Source: an uncultured Anaerolineae bacterium (GTDB lineage Bacteria > Chloroflexota > Anaerolineae > Promineifilales > Promineifilaceae). From it: DNA of 64,000 nucleotides. Within the stretch, counting starts at the first letter, position 1. Each line of letters opens with the position of its first letter. This document shows positions 35,499 to 44,003 of this stretch, piece after piece. Under the pieces are notes generated by a model. The model did no database searches. It saw only the letters and a program-made list of their open reading frames with translations, and was not told the origin of the DNA. The position numbers were made by a program, and so were the translations under genes. The DNA is taken from positions 49,353 to 113,352 of the forward strand of contig CAJQMR010000020.1 of NCBI GenBank assembly GCA_905479495.1, given 5' to 3'.

Positions 35499-38305
35499 GT
35501 AGTCTCCGCTTCTGTCTCGGTTTTCACTTCTCTCACCAGCCGAATCCCCTCAAACGCTGGCAAGTTACCCTTAATCCGTTCTTCCATAACACACAAGTCC
35601 AAAAAATATTGATAACAATTATTGATCTGCATCTTTATTTCCTCTCTCCACTTTATATAAACATTTTGTGTTGAAATAGATGATAATAAATATCTGTCCA
35701 ATGATGTCAGGACTTCTACTAAATAAGTGGAAATAAGCAACGCCCCCGCTCTTTCTTTGTCTAGTTTCTCCCCTAGCGATGTATCATAGGTTTGCCCAAT
35801 ACGATTACCTGATAAATCAAGGCTTAGAACACGTTCTAAGTTTAGTGCCCGCGAGCGTTCGGCCACTTGAACTCTTAGTAGATCCATTTTCCGGAACTTA
35901 ACACGTTTGAGTTCTTCTGGTGTAATACCTTGTCTGAGTAATCGTTGGGTCATGCGTATTTGCTCCAACCCATACTTGAAAGCGTAATCCAAAACCTTAT
36001 CAGCTTTAAAGGTAATCTGAGAACTAATTACCGGAGAATGATAAATAACTTTATCAAACCCAAGATCAGCTTCTACTCGGATGTTAAAAGAATCTTCGAG
36101 ACCAAGATATAGATCTTGGTTAATAACTAGTGCAAATTCACGGGCCCGCGCTTGGTAATTATCTAAAACATCCTTAGAAATAATGGGAACCTCACCTCTT
36201 ACCATTGCTACATCATGGCCTAAAGTAGATTGTACCCAGAAACCAACAGGACCTTCAGCGTTACCAGGATCTATGAATACCATCCCAGCTTCTTCACTAT
36301 TCATAAGTCGATATGAAATTGAATTGTCATAACGAGAGGCTAGCCAGTCGCAAAATGCAACAGCATCTGATGGGCGAACACCCACCACAGGCCTCTTCGC
36401 TTGATCCATTGGGAACCGTTTCAGTTGCCAATGATCTGGCTCATACTGTTTCCCTCTCGCTTGCATATCATCTAGAAATAGCTGATACTCCGCATGGGTT
36501 ACTAAACTCGTATCTATTGCAATCGTCTCACTTACACGTACCAAACTTATTAAACGCCGCTGCAATAATGCTTCCATTATTAAGCGAACCCCTTCGCCAC
36601 TTTCATTTTCGAGCGCTTCATTCAACAAATTCTCCAAGCGTGCTTGTACTGTTGGCTGTACCTCTCGCGCTTCCTCGGCACACACCATCGCTAACAGTAA
36701 TGCTCTAGAATTGAACAAGGGCTTACTATCCAAACAGGCCGTGATTATAGGCGTTGCGTCGGATCTGGCCGCGTAAAGTAATAACACCTCGTACCACCAG
36801 CTATCAGCCACATGGGACAATAGAGGATCTAGTAGATTCTGATCTTGTGCATGGGTGCCAGCCAAGAATTCTTGAAAGGTGAGATGAGCAAAAGCAAATT
36901 CACCACTTTCGCGTTCAAGCAGCAGCCCGCTCTCCTGTTCAATACTTTTGAGAAATGAATTTGGCTCAATAGAGCGATCCACTGCTAACAATACAGGTTT
37001 GATTACCCAGGCCGCTTTTTCAGCATCAACTTCTCGTTGGCACTGTTCCATCATATACCAGGCCAATGGCTGTAAAACACGCTGCCGCTGAGCTGGCGTC
37101 AAGTCCAGCACCAACCCCTTGGCCTGCTGCCGCTTGCCCAGAAAGACCTCAAATATCTCCGTATACAGCTCTACCCGTCGCCCTGGCAGGGAACTGCGAT
37201 ATTTATGCACAGTAGCAATCATCGTCAACAGGAGGGGGTTCACGGCCAGGTCAGCCAATTTCGGGGTGCTTTGGAGGCGCTGCAATAAATCAGATGCCCC
37301 TTCCGCTGCATCCATATGCACGCCTTCATCGTCTTTCTGCTGGCTCTGAATTTCATTTGCCAGGTACCAGTTTTCAATAAACTGCTTTTGCTGCTGGATA
37401 TTAAATGGGCGGACTTCCAAAACTGAAATACCGTTTAGCGGATTGCTGCGGTAACCATGCGGCCGTGAAGTGACGATGAATCGATTGCGCCCATGCGCCT
37501 GTAGCATTCGCTCCACCCAGGCCACAACCTGCTGCCGCTGGGCAGCATCAGCTACTTCATCCAAACCATCCAGCATAACCAAACAATGTCCATGATCAAG
37601 TTGGCTTTTAAACCATCCAGGCGGTGCCGCTTTGTCCCATTTCTTCAAATCTCGCTGGATTGCCTCTTCCAGAAAATAGGGCTGTTCATCCGTCTCGTCG
37701 ACAATCGCCTCTATATGATTGCGCAGAAATAGCAAAACGGGCAGTTTATCTGGCGCTTTGTATCTCTTTTGAGCTAATTTACTCCCCGCTGTAAGCGCCA
37801 TATTCTTAAGCAGTGTCGTCTTGCCGCTGCCGGGTGGCCCGATTATGGCAAAGTTCTGGTCGGCCTGTGCTAAAAAATCCCAAACTGTATGGCGACCTTG
37901 CCGCAGTGTCTCTGGCAATTGAATGGGGTTTGCCCCGACTTCATGCGGAGGGCAAGGTGCAATGCTCAGTTCTACAAATACTCTGGTTAATTCAAGCGTG
38001 TAGGTTCCTTGCGTGGTGAGCCCTTTCACGTCAAAGTTGCGATGCCGGTAGTAAAGATGTTGCAGGTATTTCTTTTTGTATCCCCACCTGGCAAAGAGGC
38101 CACTGGACAGATTTTCAATGAGTTGGGATGTGTCTAGCCACCCAGAGAAAAACGCAGCTGCCCCACCTACAGCCGCAGCTGCAACACCAGCAGCCAAGAC
38201 AGGTGTAGCCATAGAGTCTGGCGCTACCTGCCTTGTCACCCAAAAGGCAAGGGCAGCAACGGTAAGCATGGCAATGAGGCCGAAAATCATAGAACGAAGA
38301 CGCAT
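35495..38305 (-). CDS. Membrane NACHT NTPase with SUMF1-like domain, embedded in hsd operon
   Basis: 936 aa. Two N-terminal hydrophobic helices (~6-24, ~34-55), then a NACHT/STAND NTPase: Walker A GPPGSGKTT (156-164), Walker B LVMLDGLDEV (242-251), sensor-1-like FIVTSRPHGY (~275). A helical repeat region follows (~400-580), then a formylglycine/SUMF1-like segment (~590-690: VTHAEYQLF, PVVGVRPSDAVAFCDWLASR) and a unique ~230-residue C-terminus. NACHT ATPases are known bacterial antiphage sensors. It starts 2 bp after hsdR ends and overlaps hsdM by 4 bp, so it is co-expressed with the restriction system. Partner or effector activity is not evident. Confidence 0.88.
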   Translation of the reverse strand: MRLRSMIFGLIAMLTVAALAFWVTRQVAPDSMATPVLAAGVAAAAVGGAAAFFSGWLDTSQLIENLSSGLFARWGYKKKYLQHLYYRHRNFDVKGLTTQGTYTLELTRVFVELSIAPCPPHEVGANPIQLPETLRQGRHTVWDFLAQADQNFAIIGPPGSGKTTLLKNMALTAGSKLAQKRYKAPDKLPVLLFLRNHIEAIVDETDEQPYFLEEAIQRDLKKWDKAAPPGWFKSQLDHGHCLVMLDGLDEVADAAQRQQVVAWVERMLQAHGRNRFIVTSRPHGYRSNPLNGISVLEVRPFNIQQQKQFIENWYLANEIQSQQKDDEGVHMDAAEGASDLLQRLQSTPKLADLAVNPLLLTMIATVHKYRSSLPGRRVELYTEIFEVFLGKRQQAKGLVLDLTPAQRQRVLQPLAWYMMEQCQREVDAEKAAWVIKPVLLAVDRSIEPNSFLKSIEQESGLLLERESGEFAFAHLTFQEFLAGTHAQDQNLLDPLLSHVADSWWYEVLLLYAARSDATPIITACLDSKPLFNSRALLLAMVCAEEAREVQPTVQARLENLLNEALENESGEGVRLIMEALLQRRLISLVRVSETIAIDTSLVTHAEYQLFLDDMQARGKQYEPDHWQLKRFPMDQAKRPVVGVRPSDAVAFCDWLASRYDNSISYRLMNSEEAGMVFIDPGNAEGPVGFWVQSTLGHDVAMVRGEVPIISKDVLDNYQARAREFALVINQDLYLGLEDSFNIRVEADLGFDKVIYHSPVISSQITFKADKVLDYAFKYGLEQIRMTQRLLRQGITPEELKRVKFRKMDLLRVQVAERSRALNLERVLSLDLSGNRIGQTYDTSLGEKLDKERAGALLISTYLVEVLTSLDRYLLSSISTQNVYIKWREEIKMQINNCYQYFLDLCVMEERIKGNLPAFEGIRLVREVKTETEAETT

Positions 38306-38307
38306 CT

Positions 38308-40641
38308 TTATTGCACCTGATATATTTGTTTGCTTATTTTCTGAACGGCCGTTAAATACGCGTCCCGTCCACCAAAAGCATCCACAATTTGTTTAGGGGA
38401 ACCGTATTGGGAAAACGGCCGTATTTTTAACGTCTTGGCCATCTTCTTGGGCTCTGCTGCCTCTTCCAAAATCTCAATACCCTCATCGGCATACTTTTCC
38501 AGCAGCCCCGCCAACACCTGCCGGGCAATCTCGCCGTATTGGGTGAACACGTCTTCTTTCTGTACCTTGCGCGCCCGCTCCTGCCGTGTCAACGCTGGCC
38601 GATCATAAGCAATGTGGCAAATCATATCAAACGGATCATACCCTGCGCCAATTTGGGCACGCAGCTCATCGAGCATCACACCCTGCTGCAACAGCTCCAC
38701 CAGCACCGCCTGTTTATGCACCGTGTTGCCCCACTTCTGCAAAAATGCGTCCAGCGTGGGGTACACCTTTTGCAAATTTTCCTGGCTAAATTGGGCAAAC
38801 GATTTGGTCACCAGCTTGCCGTACTGATCCAGGTATTGGACCCGCTCGGCAATAATTTGCACCGGCACATCGTTTACAAAATACTTGACGGGGGAACGGC
38901 CGTTGTCGTCAGCTTCGTCTTCGCTTTCTGGTTTCGGTTTAGGCAGGTCTAGTGGTTGAGTACCGTCATACTCCACATCCTGCACAGGATCGCCGTCAAA
39001 CTGCGAATCCTGGAACAGCCGCGTGGCATTGCGAAAATCCATAATGGTGAAATGGGTCTTGCCAAATTCAGGCTTTAACCGTGTCCCGCGACCAATAATC
39101 TGCTTAAATTCCGTCATCGAATTAATGACCGAATCCAGCACAATCAGCTTACAGGTTTGGGCATCCACCCCCGTGGTCATCAGCTTGGAAGTGGTTACTA
39201 CCACCGGGTATCTTGATTCCGGTGTGATAAAATTATCCAATTCCAGCTTGCCCTCATTGTTATCACCCGTAATCCGCATCACATATTTGCGGTTGGTGAC
39301 GGCCTCGCCGCCAATAGCATTAACCAACGCCTGCCGCATCCGCTCCGCATGGGCAATATCCACACAAAACACAATGGTCTTGGCATAGGCATCCGTCTGG
39401 CGCAAAAACTCCGCAATGCGCTGGGCGACCAGCTCGTTCCGCTGCTCAATCACAATCGTCCGATCCCAATCCCGCACGTTATATTCCCGCGCTTCAATCA
39501 CGTTGCCATACTTATCTGTTTGCCCGGCTGCGGGTATCCAGCCGTCAATATCCTTATCGACGTTAATCCGAATCACCTTGTAGGGTGCCAAAAAGCCATC
39601 GTCGATGCCCTGCTTAAGCGAATAGGTATAAAGTGGCTCACCAAAGTAATCAATATTAGAAACCGTGTCTGTCTCTTTAGGCGTCGCGGTCAGGCCGATG
39701 TGAACGGCCGTATTGAAATACTCTAAAATCTCCCGCCAGGCCGAATCCGCCGCCGCGCTGCCTCGATGACACTCATCAATAATCACCAGATCAAAAAAGT
39801 CTGGTGAAAACTCCTTGTAAATATTCATCGCCTCTTCAGTGCCAGAAACCGCCTGATAGAGGGCCAAATAAATTTCAAACGATTTATCGACCGTTCGATT
39901 TTGTACCCAGGTCATTTTGTCACCAAAATGCTTAAAGTCGCCGGTTTTCGCCTGGCTGATCAAAATATTGCGGTCAGCTAAAAAGAGAATACGCTTGGCT
40001 TTTTTGGCTTGCCACAACCGCCAAATAATCTGAAACGCCGTGTATGTTTTACCCGTGCCAGTAGCCATCACCAGCAAAATGCGCTGCTGCCCTTGAGCAA
40101 CGGCCGTAATCGTGCGGTTAATCGCCACCTCTTGAAAGTAGCGCGGCGTATGCACATCCCGTCCGGTGTAATAACCTTCGGTAATTATCTCCGCCTGCTC
40201 CGGTGTTAGTTGTTTTGCCACCCAATAGCGCTGCCAAAGCGCCTCTGGCGACGGAAACTCAGCTAACGGCAGTTCGCGCTCCACCGCCCCGGCTGTGAGC
40301 GTGCGATCATGGGCTAAAAAACCATCCCCATTGGAGCTAAAAGCAAACGGCACATCATACGCTTCGGCATAGCGCAGCGCCTGCTGCATCCCGGCACCCA
40401 CCGTGTGCTTATTGTCTTTAGCTTCAACCACGGCCAAAAGCACGTTTTTGTAGACCAACAAATAATCCATGAAGTTCCGCTTACCACGAACGGCCGTTTG
40501 GCCTTGAATTTCCATACGGCCGTCGTTGTAATAAAACTCTTCCCGAATCTGCACATCTTTCCCTTGCCAGCCAGCAGCCACCAATGCAGGCCGGATAAAG
40601 TTGCTGCGAATTTCTTGTTCGGTCATCGATTTTTTGTTCAT
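38308..40641 (-). CDS. hsdR: Type I restriction endonuclease HsdR (EcoEI type)
   Basis: 777 aa. N-terminal nuclease with Asp59 and E73-A-K75 (DYLLVYKNVLLAVVEAKD), then SF2 motor: Walker A MATGTGKTY (192-200), DECHRGSAA (motif II), GLTATP (motif III), and QIIGRGTRLKPEFG (motif VI). The C-terminal HsdR domain resembles EcoEI R. It translocates DNA and cleaves at a distance when bound to M2S. First gene of the operon; the 511-bp region upstream holds six 22-bp repeats and two hairpins. It carries several ACGGCCGT copies, unlike the next two genes. Confidence 0.95.
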   Translation of the reverse strand: MNKKSMTEQEIRSNFIRPALVAAGWQGKDVQIREEFYYNDGRMEIQGQTAVRGKRNFMDYLLVYKNVLLAVVEAKDNKHTVGAGMQQALRYAEAYDVPFAFSSNGDGFLAHDRTLTAGAVERELPLAEFPSPEALWQRYWVAKQLTPEQAEIITEGYYTGRDVHTPRYFQEVAINRTITAVAQGQQRILLVMATGTGKTYTAFQIIWRLWQAKKAKRILFLADRNILISQAKTGDFKHFGDKMTWVQNRTVDKSFEIYLALYQAVSGTEEAMNIYKEFSPDFFDLVIIDECHRGSAAADSAWREILEYFNTAVHIGLTATPKETDTVSNIDYFGEPLYTYSLKQGIDDGFLAPYKVIRINVDKDIDGWIPAAGQTDKYGNVIEAREYNVRDWDRTIVIEQRNELVAQRIAEFLRQTDAYAKTIVFCVDIAHAERMRQALVNAIGGEAVTNRKYVMRITGDNNEGKLELDNFITPESRYPVVVTTSKLMTTGVDAQTCKLIVLDSVINSMTEFKQIIGRGTRLKPEFGKTHFTIMDFRNATRLFQDSQFDGDPVQDVEYDGTQPLDLPKPKPESEDEADDNGRSPVKYFVNDVPVQIIAERVQYLDQYGKLVTKSFAQFSQENLQKVYPTLDAFLQKWGNTVHKQAVLVELLQQGVMLDELRAQIGAGYDPFDMICHIAYDRPALTRQERARKVQKEDVFTQYGEIARQVLAGLLEKYADEGIEILEEAAEPKKMAKTLKIRPFSQYGSPKQIVDAFGGRDAYLTAVQKISKQIYQVQ

Positions 40642-40812
40642 TGGGCATCAACCTGGAAAATAGCGGATTAATTTTCACCGCAAAAACAACCCTTCTGGCA
40701 CCGCCGTGGGTTTGATACGGCCGTTTAAACAGTCTATCTATGATACCCACACATAACTGGATTTGCATCTTACGAGAAGCAACAACTTTTGGGGAGAACT
40801 GGTAAGCGGAAC

Positions 40813-40944
40813 TCGCCACAAAAGTCAAGGTGGGTAACGACCCTGATCAGGTTGAGTCGTCGCAAAAATCAAACTGAGTCGTCACCAAAGTCAAGTTGAG
40901 TTGTGGCAATAGTCAAGTTGGGTTGTCACCAAAGTCAGGTTGAG
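40813..40944. repeat. Six tandem 22-bp repeats upstream of hsdR
   Basis: Unit approximates TCGTCACCAAAGTCAAGTTGAG and repeats six times without spacers at 40813, 40835, 40857, 40879, 40901 and 40923. The core AGTCAAGTTG is best kept; units 1-3 are more degenerate. The array is 170 bp upstream of the hsdR start. It may be an operator array or a decayed minisatellite. Positions 40642-40812 hold only one ACGGCCGT copy and no gene. Confidence 0.88.
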
Positions 40945-41007
40945 CAGCCAGACAACACAGCTTGAGAAAGGCCGTCCTTAGGGAATTCAGACGGTTGCAG
41001 TTTCCAA

Positions 41008-41066
41008 GACCCGAAGGGTTTTGCGGCAAATATAAGCAACCTATCGGCAGAAAAACCCTTCGGGTC
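41008..41066. repeat. 14-bp-stem inverted repeat
   Basis: GACCCGAAGGGTTT at 41008 and its reverse complement AAACCCTTCGGGTC ending at 41066, with a ~31-nt loop. Similar in design (14-16-bp stem, ~30-nt loop) to the hairpins of the 211-bp units but different in sequence. Confidence 0.75.
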
Positions 41067-41080
41067 TGACCTGATAAAAT

Positions 41081-41120
41081 GAAAAAGGCTTTGCGCCAGT
41101 CACATCGCAAAGCCTTTTTC
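41081..41120. terminator. Bidirectional terminator
   Basis: GAAAAAGGCTTTGCG, 10-nt loop, CGCAAAGCCTTTTTC: 15-bp perfect stem with U-tracts on both strands. It can end transcription of the DUF4469 fragment on the minus strand and isolates it from the hsd operon. Confidence 0.85.
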
Positions 41121-41152
41121 ACCTGTAGTGCCAGGTATGAATTAGATGGTGA

Positions 41153-41449
41153 TTACGAAACCGTCAGGGCCACCGCCAAGGTGCCGCTGCGGATGTCATT
41201 GCTGGCAAAAGCCGCCCGCACCTCCAGGGTGTACTCACCGGCAGTCAGCCCGTCAGGCACCATAAACATCAGGTCGGCAGGCATATTGCGGCCCACAACG
41301 GTCACGCGGGTTGCCGTGCCATCACCAGCCACAAAGAAGATACCCTGATTTTCATCGCTGGCATCAAACTTCAAGCGGTGGCCCACAATCTGCCCCATCC
41401 CGCCGGGCGTCAGGGTGCCGTTGTGCGTATCGCTGCTGACGTCCAGCAT
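41153..41449 (-). CDS. DUF4469 Ig-like domain protein, probably a C-terminal remnant
   Basis: 98 aa: GTLTPGGMGQIVGHRLKFD, QGIFFVAGDG, LMFMVPDGLTAGEYTLEVRA. This is the C-terminal DUF4469 domain that is normally attached to an HU-like DNA-binding N-terminal domain, which is absent here. AGGGAGG sits directly against the ATG, and further copies of the same 11-bp purine repeat precede it. It may be a truncated gene still transcribed, since a strong terminator follows it. Confidence 0.65.
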   Translation of the reverse strand: MLDVSSDTHNGTLTPGGMGQIVGHRLKFDASDENQGIFFVAGDGTATRVTVVGRNMPADLMFMVPDGLTAGEYTLEVRAAFASNDIRSGTLAVALTVS

Positions 41450-41482
41450 CCTCCCTACTTCCTCCCTACTTCCTCCCTACAT
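41450..41482. repeat. Three 11-bp repeats (CCTCCCTACTT) abutting the DUF4469 start
   Basis: CCTCCCTACTT twice and CCTCCCTACAT once, in tandem, with a decayed fourth (CTTCCCTAA). On the gene strand each supplies an AGGGAGG word resembling a ribosome-binding site. Confidence 0.75.
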
Positions 41483-41590
41483 CTTCCCTAAACCTGCTGC
41501 ATCTACTGCTTACCCCGTCGGGCATGTTTGTTGCAGCCATCCTCTGTACAATTACTTGCAACAATTTAGCTGAAAAAGAGGCAAAAGATA

Positions 41591-42718
41591 ATGCGTACAT
41601 TCCGGCAATGGGTGACGATAAGCATAGTTTTGATCATTCTGGGGGCGGCCTGTGGCAGAACGGCAGACAGTGAAACGGCCGTATGCAACTTCACCGAGCA
41701 AACGGCCGTTACCGTCCATATCCAAAACGAAAACGGGGAACCACAACGGCTGGTCAACGTGCGTTATCAACTGGATGATGGCCCCTGGCAGGCGCTGCCC
41801 GAAGTGGTCAACGAAAGGGTCGTCCTGCGCGATGGTCCGGGCACTTACCGGATTCGCTTGGAGAAGCCGGGCTACACGGCCGAAGAGATCGCCGTCGTCG
41901 TGGCCGAGGCCGCAGAAGGAAGCTGCCAGGTGGCTGAGGAAACCGTCACGCTGCCGATGGCCCTGGCGGTGTGTCCGAACAGTGAACCTGCCCAGCTGGA
42001 CATTGAGATTGTGTCGGCGAGTGAGGATGTGGTGGTAACGGCCGTTTCCCCCCAAAGCGGCCGTCAACCCTTAACCTGTGCCCAACCGGATGCCGAAAGT
42101 TGTGCCCATTTCTCGCTGCCCCTCAACAATATTGGCAGCTACAGGCTCAACGTGGACGGTCTGGCTGGCCTGGGTCCCATGCTAATAGCCAACGAGACCA
42201 TCAGCTACACCTTGCGCACCAGCCAAATCACTTTGCGCCAGGCAAACCTAGCACACAGCCTGACTGTAACCGGGGCTAACAGCCTCGACGCCACATTCAA
42301 CATCTTGCCGGATGAAATTGGCTGTCCGCTGGCCGATTTTCGTTCGCTCACCACCCAGGTAGAGCCGGACATCAACGGTGACGACCCTTATCCCAAACTG
42401 GCAATCGCGCAACAAAACAACCTCACGATGACCGATCTGGGCAATGAAGCGTGCCAGGCTGCACCCGAACCGTATCCTGTTGTTTACGAAGCCACCTTAC
42501 CAGTTGGCACACCGCTGAATGAGGTTGGTGTGTTCACGTTGCAGGATGGTGATTGGCAGGAAGCTAACTGCGCCTTAGCGGACGGCCGTTTTCTCTGCAC
42601 CGTCATTTTCCCCAACCCCTTCATTGGCCAACCCTACGCCTACAAAGTGGTAGCAGCTGGTGAAGAATATGTAGGCACCAGCCTGCCCTTCGACAATTTG
42701 TGTCTTATTTTTGAGTAA
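41591..42718 (+). CDS. Secreted lipoprotein, function unknown
   Basis: 375 aa. Leader with lipobox GAAC (Cys21), then carboxypeptidase-regulatory-like beta segments (VTVHIQNENGEPQRLVNV, GTYRIRLEKPGY) and a further C-terminal beta domain (VYEATLPVGTPLNEVGVFTL). Three pairs of Cys suggest disulfides. Two ACGGCCGT copies fall within the first 40 codons, giving ETAV and QTAV. No enzyme motif is seen. Probably a cell-surface protein; followed by a large palindrome and an unrelated promoter. Confidence 0.8.
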   Translation: MRTFRQWVTISIVLIILGAACGRTADSETAVCNFTEQTAVTVHIQNENGEPQRLVNVRYQLDDGPWQALPEVVNERVVLRDGPGTYRIRLEKPGYTAEEIAVVVAEAAEGSCQVAEETVTLPMALAVCPNSEPAQLDIEIVSASEDVVVTAVSPQSGRQPLTCAQPDAESCAHFSLPLNNIGSYRLNVDGLAGLGPMLIANETISYTLRTSQITLRQANLAHSLTVTGANSLDATFNILPDEIGCPLADFRSLTTQVEPDINGDDPYPKLAIAQQNNLTMTDLGNEACQAAPEPYPVVYEATLPVGTPLNEVGVFTLQDGDWQEANCALADGRFLCTVIFPNPFIGQPYAYKVVAAGEEYVGTSLPFDNLCLIFE

Positions 42719-42725
42719 CCAGGTG

Positions 42726-42772
42726 GGGGAACGGCCGTTTGCTCAGCCAAGTTGCAAACGGCCGTTTGCCCC
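42726..42772. terminator. Hairpin formed by two ACGGCCGT copies
   Basis: GGGGAACGGCCGTTTGC, 11-nt loop, GCAAACGGCCGTTTGCCCC just after the lipoprotein stop. The two genome palindromes pair as arms of one stem-loop. No U-tract. Confidence 0.6.
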
Positions 42773-42833
42773 ATAATTCCCCCTATTCCCCTCCAGTTGT
42801 GACAGGTATCGCCACAAAAAGGCAAATTTGTTC

Positions 42834-42882
42834 TTGACAGATTAGCACGCTTGTTCTAATATCCGTTCTAGAACGAATGTTC
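42834..42882 (+). promoter_or_regulatory. Sigma-70 promoter with LexA-box-like operator
   Basis: TTGACA (42834-42839), 17-bp spacer, TAATAT (42857-42862). Immediately downstream lies GAACGAATGTTC (42871-42882), an exact match to the GAAC-N4-GTTC SOS box of Gram-positive bacteria, overlapped by the palindrome GTTCTAGAAC (42865-42874). The operator covers the expected start point, so a repressor there would block initiation. LexA specificity in this lineage is not established here. Confidence 0.75.
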
Positions 42883-42893
42883 CACACCCTCCC

Positions 42894-43005
42894 GGAGCTG
42901 ATTGGTGCGCCCCCAATCAGCTCCCTCTTCACAAACAAGCGGGCGCAACGGTGTAAAAGCGGGAACGTCTTTGAAATTAAAACAACCTGATGCGCCCGCT
43001 TTTAC
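42894..43005 (+). promoter_or_regulatory. Structured leader with mutually exclusive hairpins
   Basis: First hairpin: GGAGCTGATTGG-7 nt-CCAATCAGCTCC (42894-42924). Then 42937-42947 (AAGCGGGCGCA) and 42953-42963 (GTAAAAGCGGG) can each pair with the same 3' segment 42991-43005 (TGCGCCCGCTTTTAC). Only one pairing can form at a time, as in attenuators. The segment lies in the ~245-nt leader between the promoter and the gene at 43114. No known riboswitch class is recognised. Confidence 0.5.
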
Positions 43006-43113
43006 TTAAGTAATCGGCCCAACTGCCTTTGGTTGTTCTGCAAAAACTTTTTGCCGATTACAGGATTAGAAGATTGCCCAAGCAGAGGGGCAAACATCAA
43101 GGAGATGCGGATC

Positions 43114-43947
43114 ATGCAAAACAATCAATATATGCGACCCCAAACCATGGGCACCCGGCTGTCTTCCCTGACAAGCTCTGTGCCCAAGAAAACGGCTATC
43201 GGCCTCATTTTAATTGTGGCCCTGGTTGCCTTTGAGATTTTTAATTTTGACACTACCCAATACGCCTTGCACAACCTCATCGGGGACGTGCGCTTTTTGG
43301 GCATGCAGTGGGCGGCCATTTTGGCCATCGCCTTCTGCTCTATCGACTTTGCCGGACTGGTGCGTCTTTTCACGCCAGAACGGGGCATGGATGAGCCAAA
43401 AGAGGTCTGGTACCTGATGGGTGCCTGGCTGCTCGGGGCCACGATGAACGCCGTGATGACCTGGTGGGCCATTTCTCTTACGCTGCTCAATCACAACTTT
43501 GGCAACGAAGTGCTTAGCCGGGAACAATTGCTGCTGTATGTGCCCATTTTTGTGGCCGTTTTGGTCTGGCTGACGCGCATCCTGTTCATCGGCGCGTTCT
43601 CCGTGGCGGGTGAACATATCTTTGAATTCAACGATGTGGCAGACACACCGCAAAAGCGGCCCGCAGCCAGCAAGGCAGCACCACGCCGTCGCACAACCAC
43701 CACAAACGTTCGTCGTGCTCCTGTGGCCAAGACGGCGGCGCCAACGCGTACGGCCGTTCCCAAACGAGTCAGCGCCCAGCCAACCCAGGTACACATGCCT
43801 GTAGAAGAATACAGTGAGCCAGCGCCTCAACCGCAGCCGCAGCGGCAGCCTGTTTCTTCCCGCGTACGGCAGCGTCCGCCACGGCCAAACGGCATGCGTC
43901 GCTCCCCCTTGAATGGGTTACAGGCACGTCCCCGCAACCGGAACTAG
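43114..43947 (+). CDS. Polytopic membrane protein with Pro/Arg-rich tail
   Basis: 277 aa from ATG 43114, chosen because AAGGAG lies 9 nt upstream. Four hydrophobic helices (~25-45, ~62-80, ~100-125, ~140-160; TAIGLILIVALVAFEIF first), then a basic Pro/Arg-rich tail of ~100 residues (KRPAASKAAPRRRTTTT). Family not recognised. The next gene is a lytic transglycosylase; such a pair recalls parts of envelope-spanning or conjugation machines, but no other component is present. It is downstream of the LexA-box-like promoter. Confidence 0.7.
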   Translation: MQNNQYMRPQTMGTRLSSLTSSVPKKTAIGLILIVALVAFEIFNFDTTQYALHNLIGDVRFLGMQWAAILAIAFCSIDFAGLVRLFTPERGMDEPKEVWYLMGAWLLGATMNAVMTWWAISLTLLNHNFGNEVLSREQLLLYVPIFVAVLVWLTRILFIGAFSVAGEHIFEFNDVADTPQKRPAASKAAPRRRTTTTNVRRAPVAKTAAPTRTAVPKRVSAQPTQVHMPVEEYSEPAPQPQPQRQPVSSRVRQRPPRPNGMRRSPLNGLQARPRNRN

Positions 43948-44003
43948 ACAGTATGATTGAGCGCCATTGGCACGTTTACGCCCCACACCGAACGAGGTAA
44001 ACT

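Noticed and set aside
40813..40944. 22-bp array as a CRISPR
   Set aside because: Units are contiguous with no spacers, are degenerate, and no cas gene is present.
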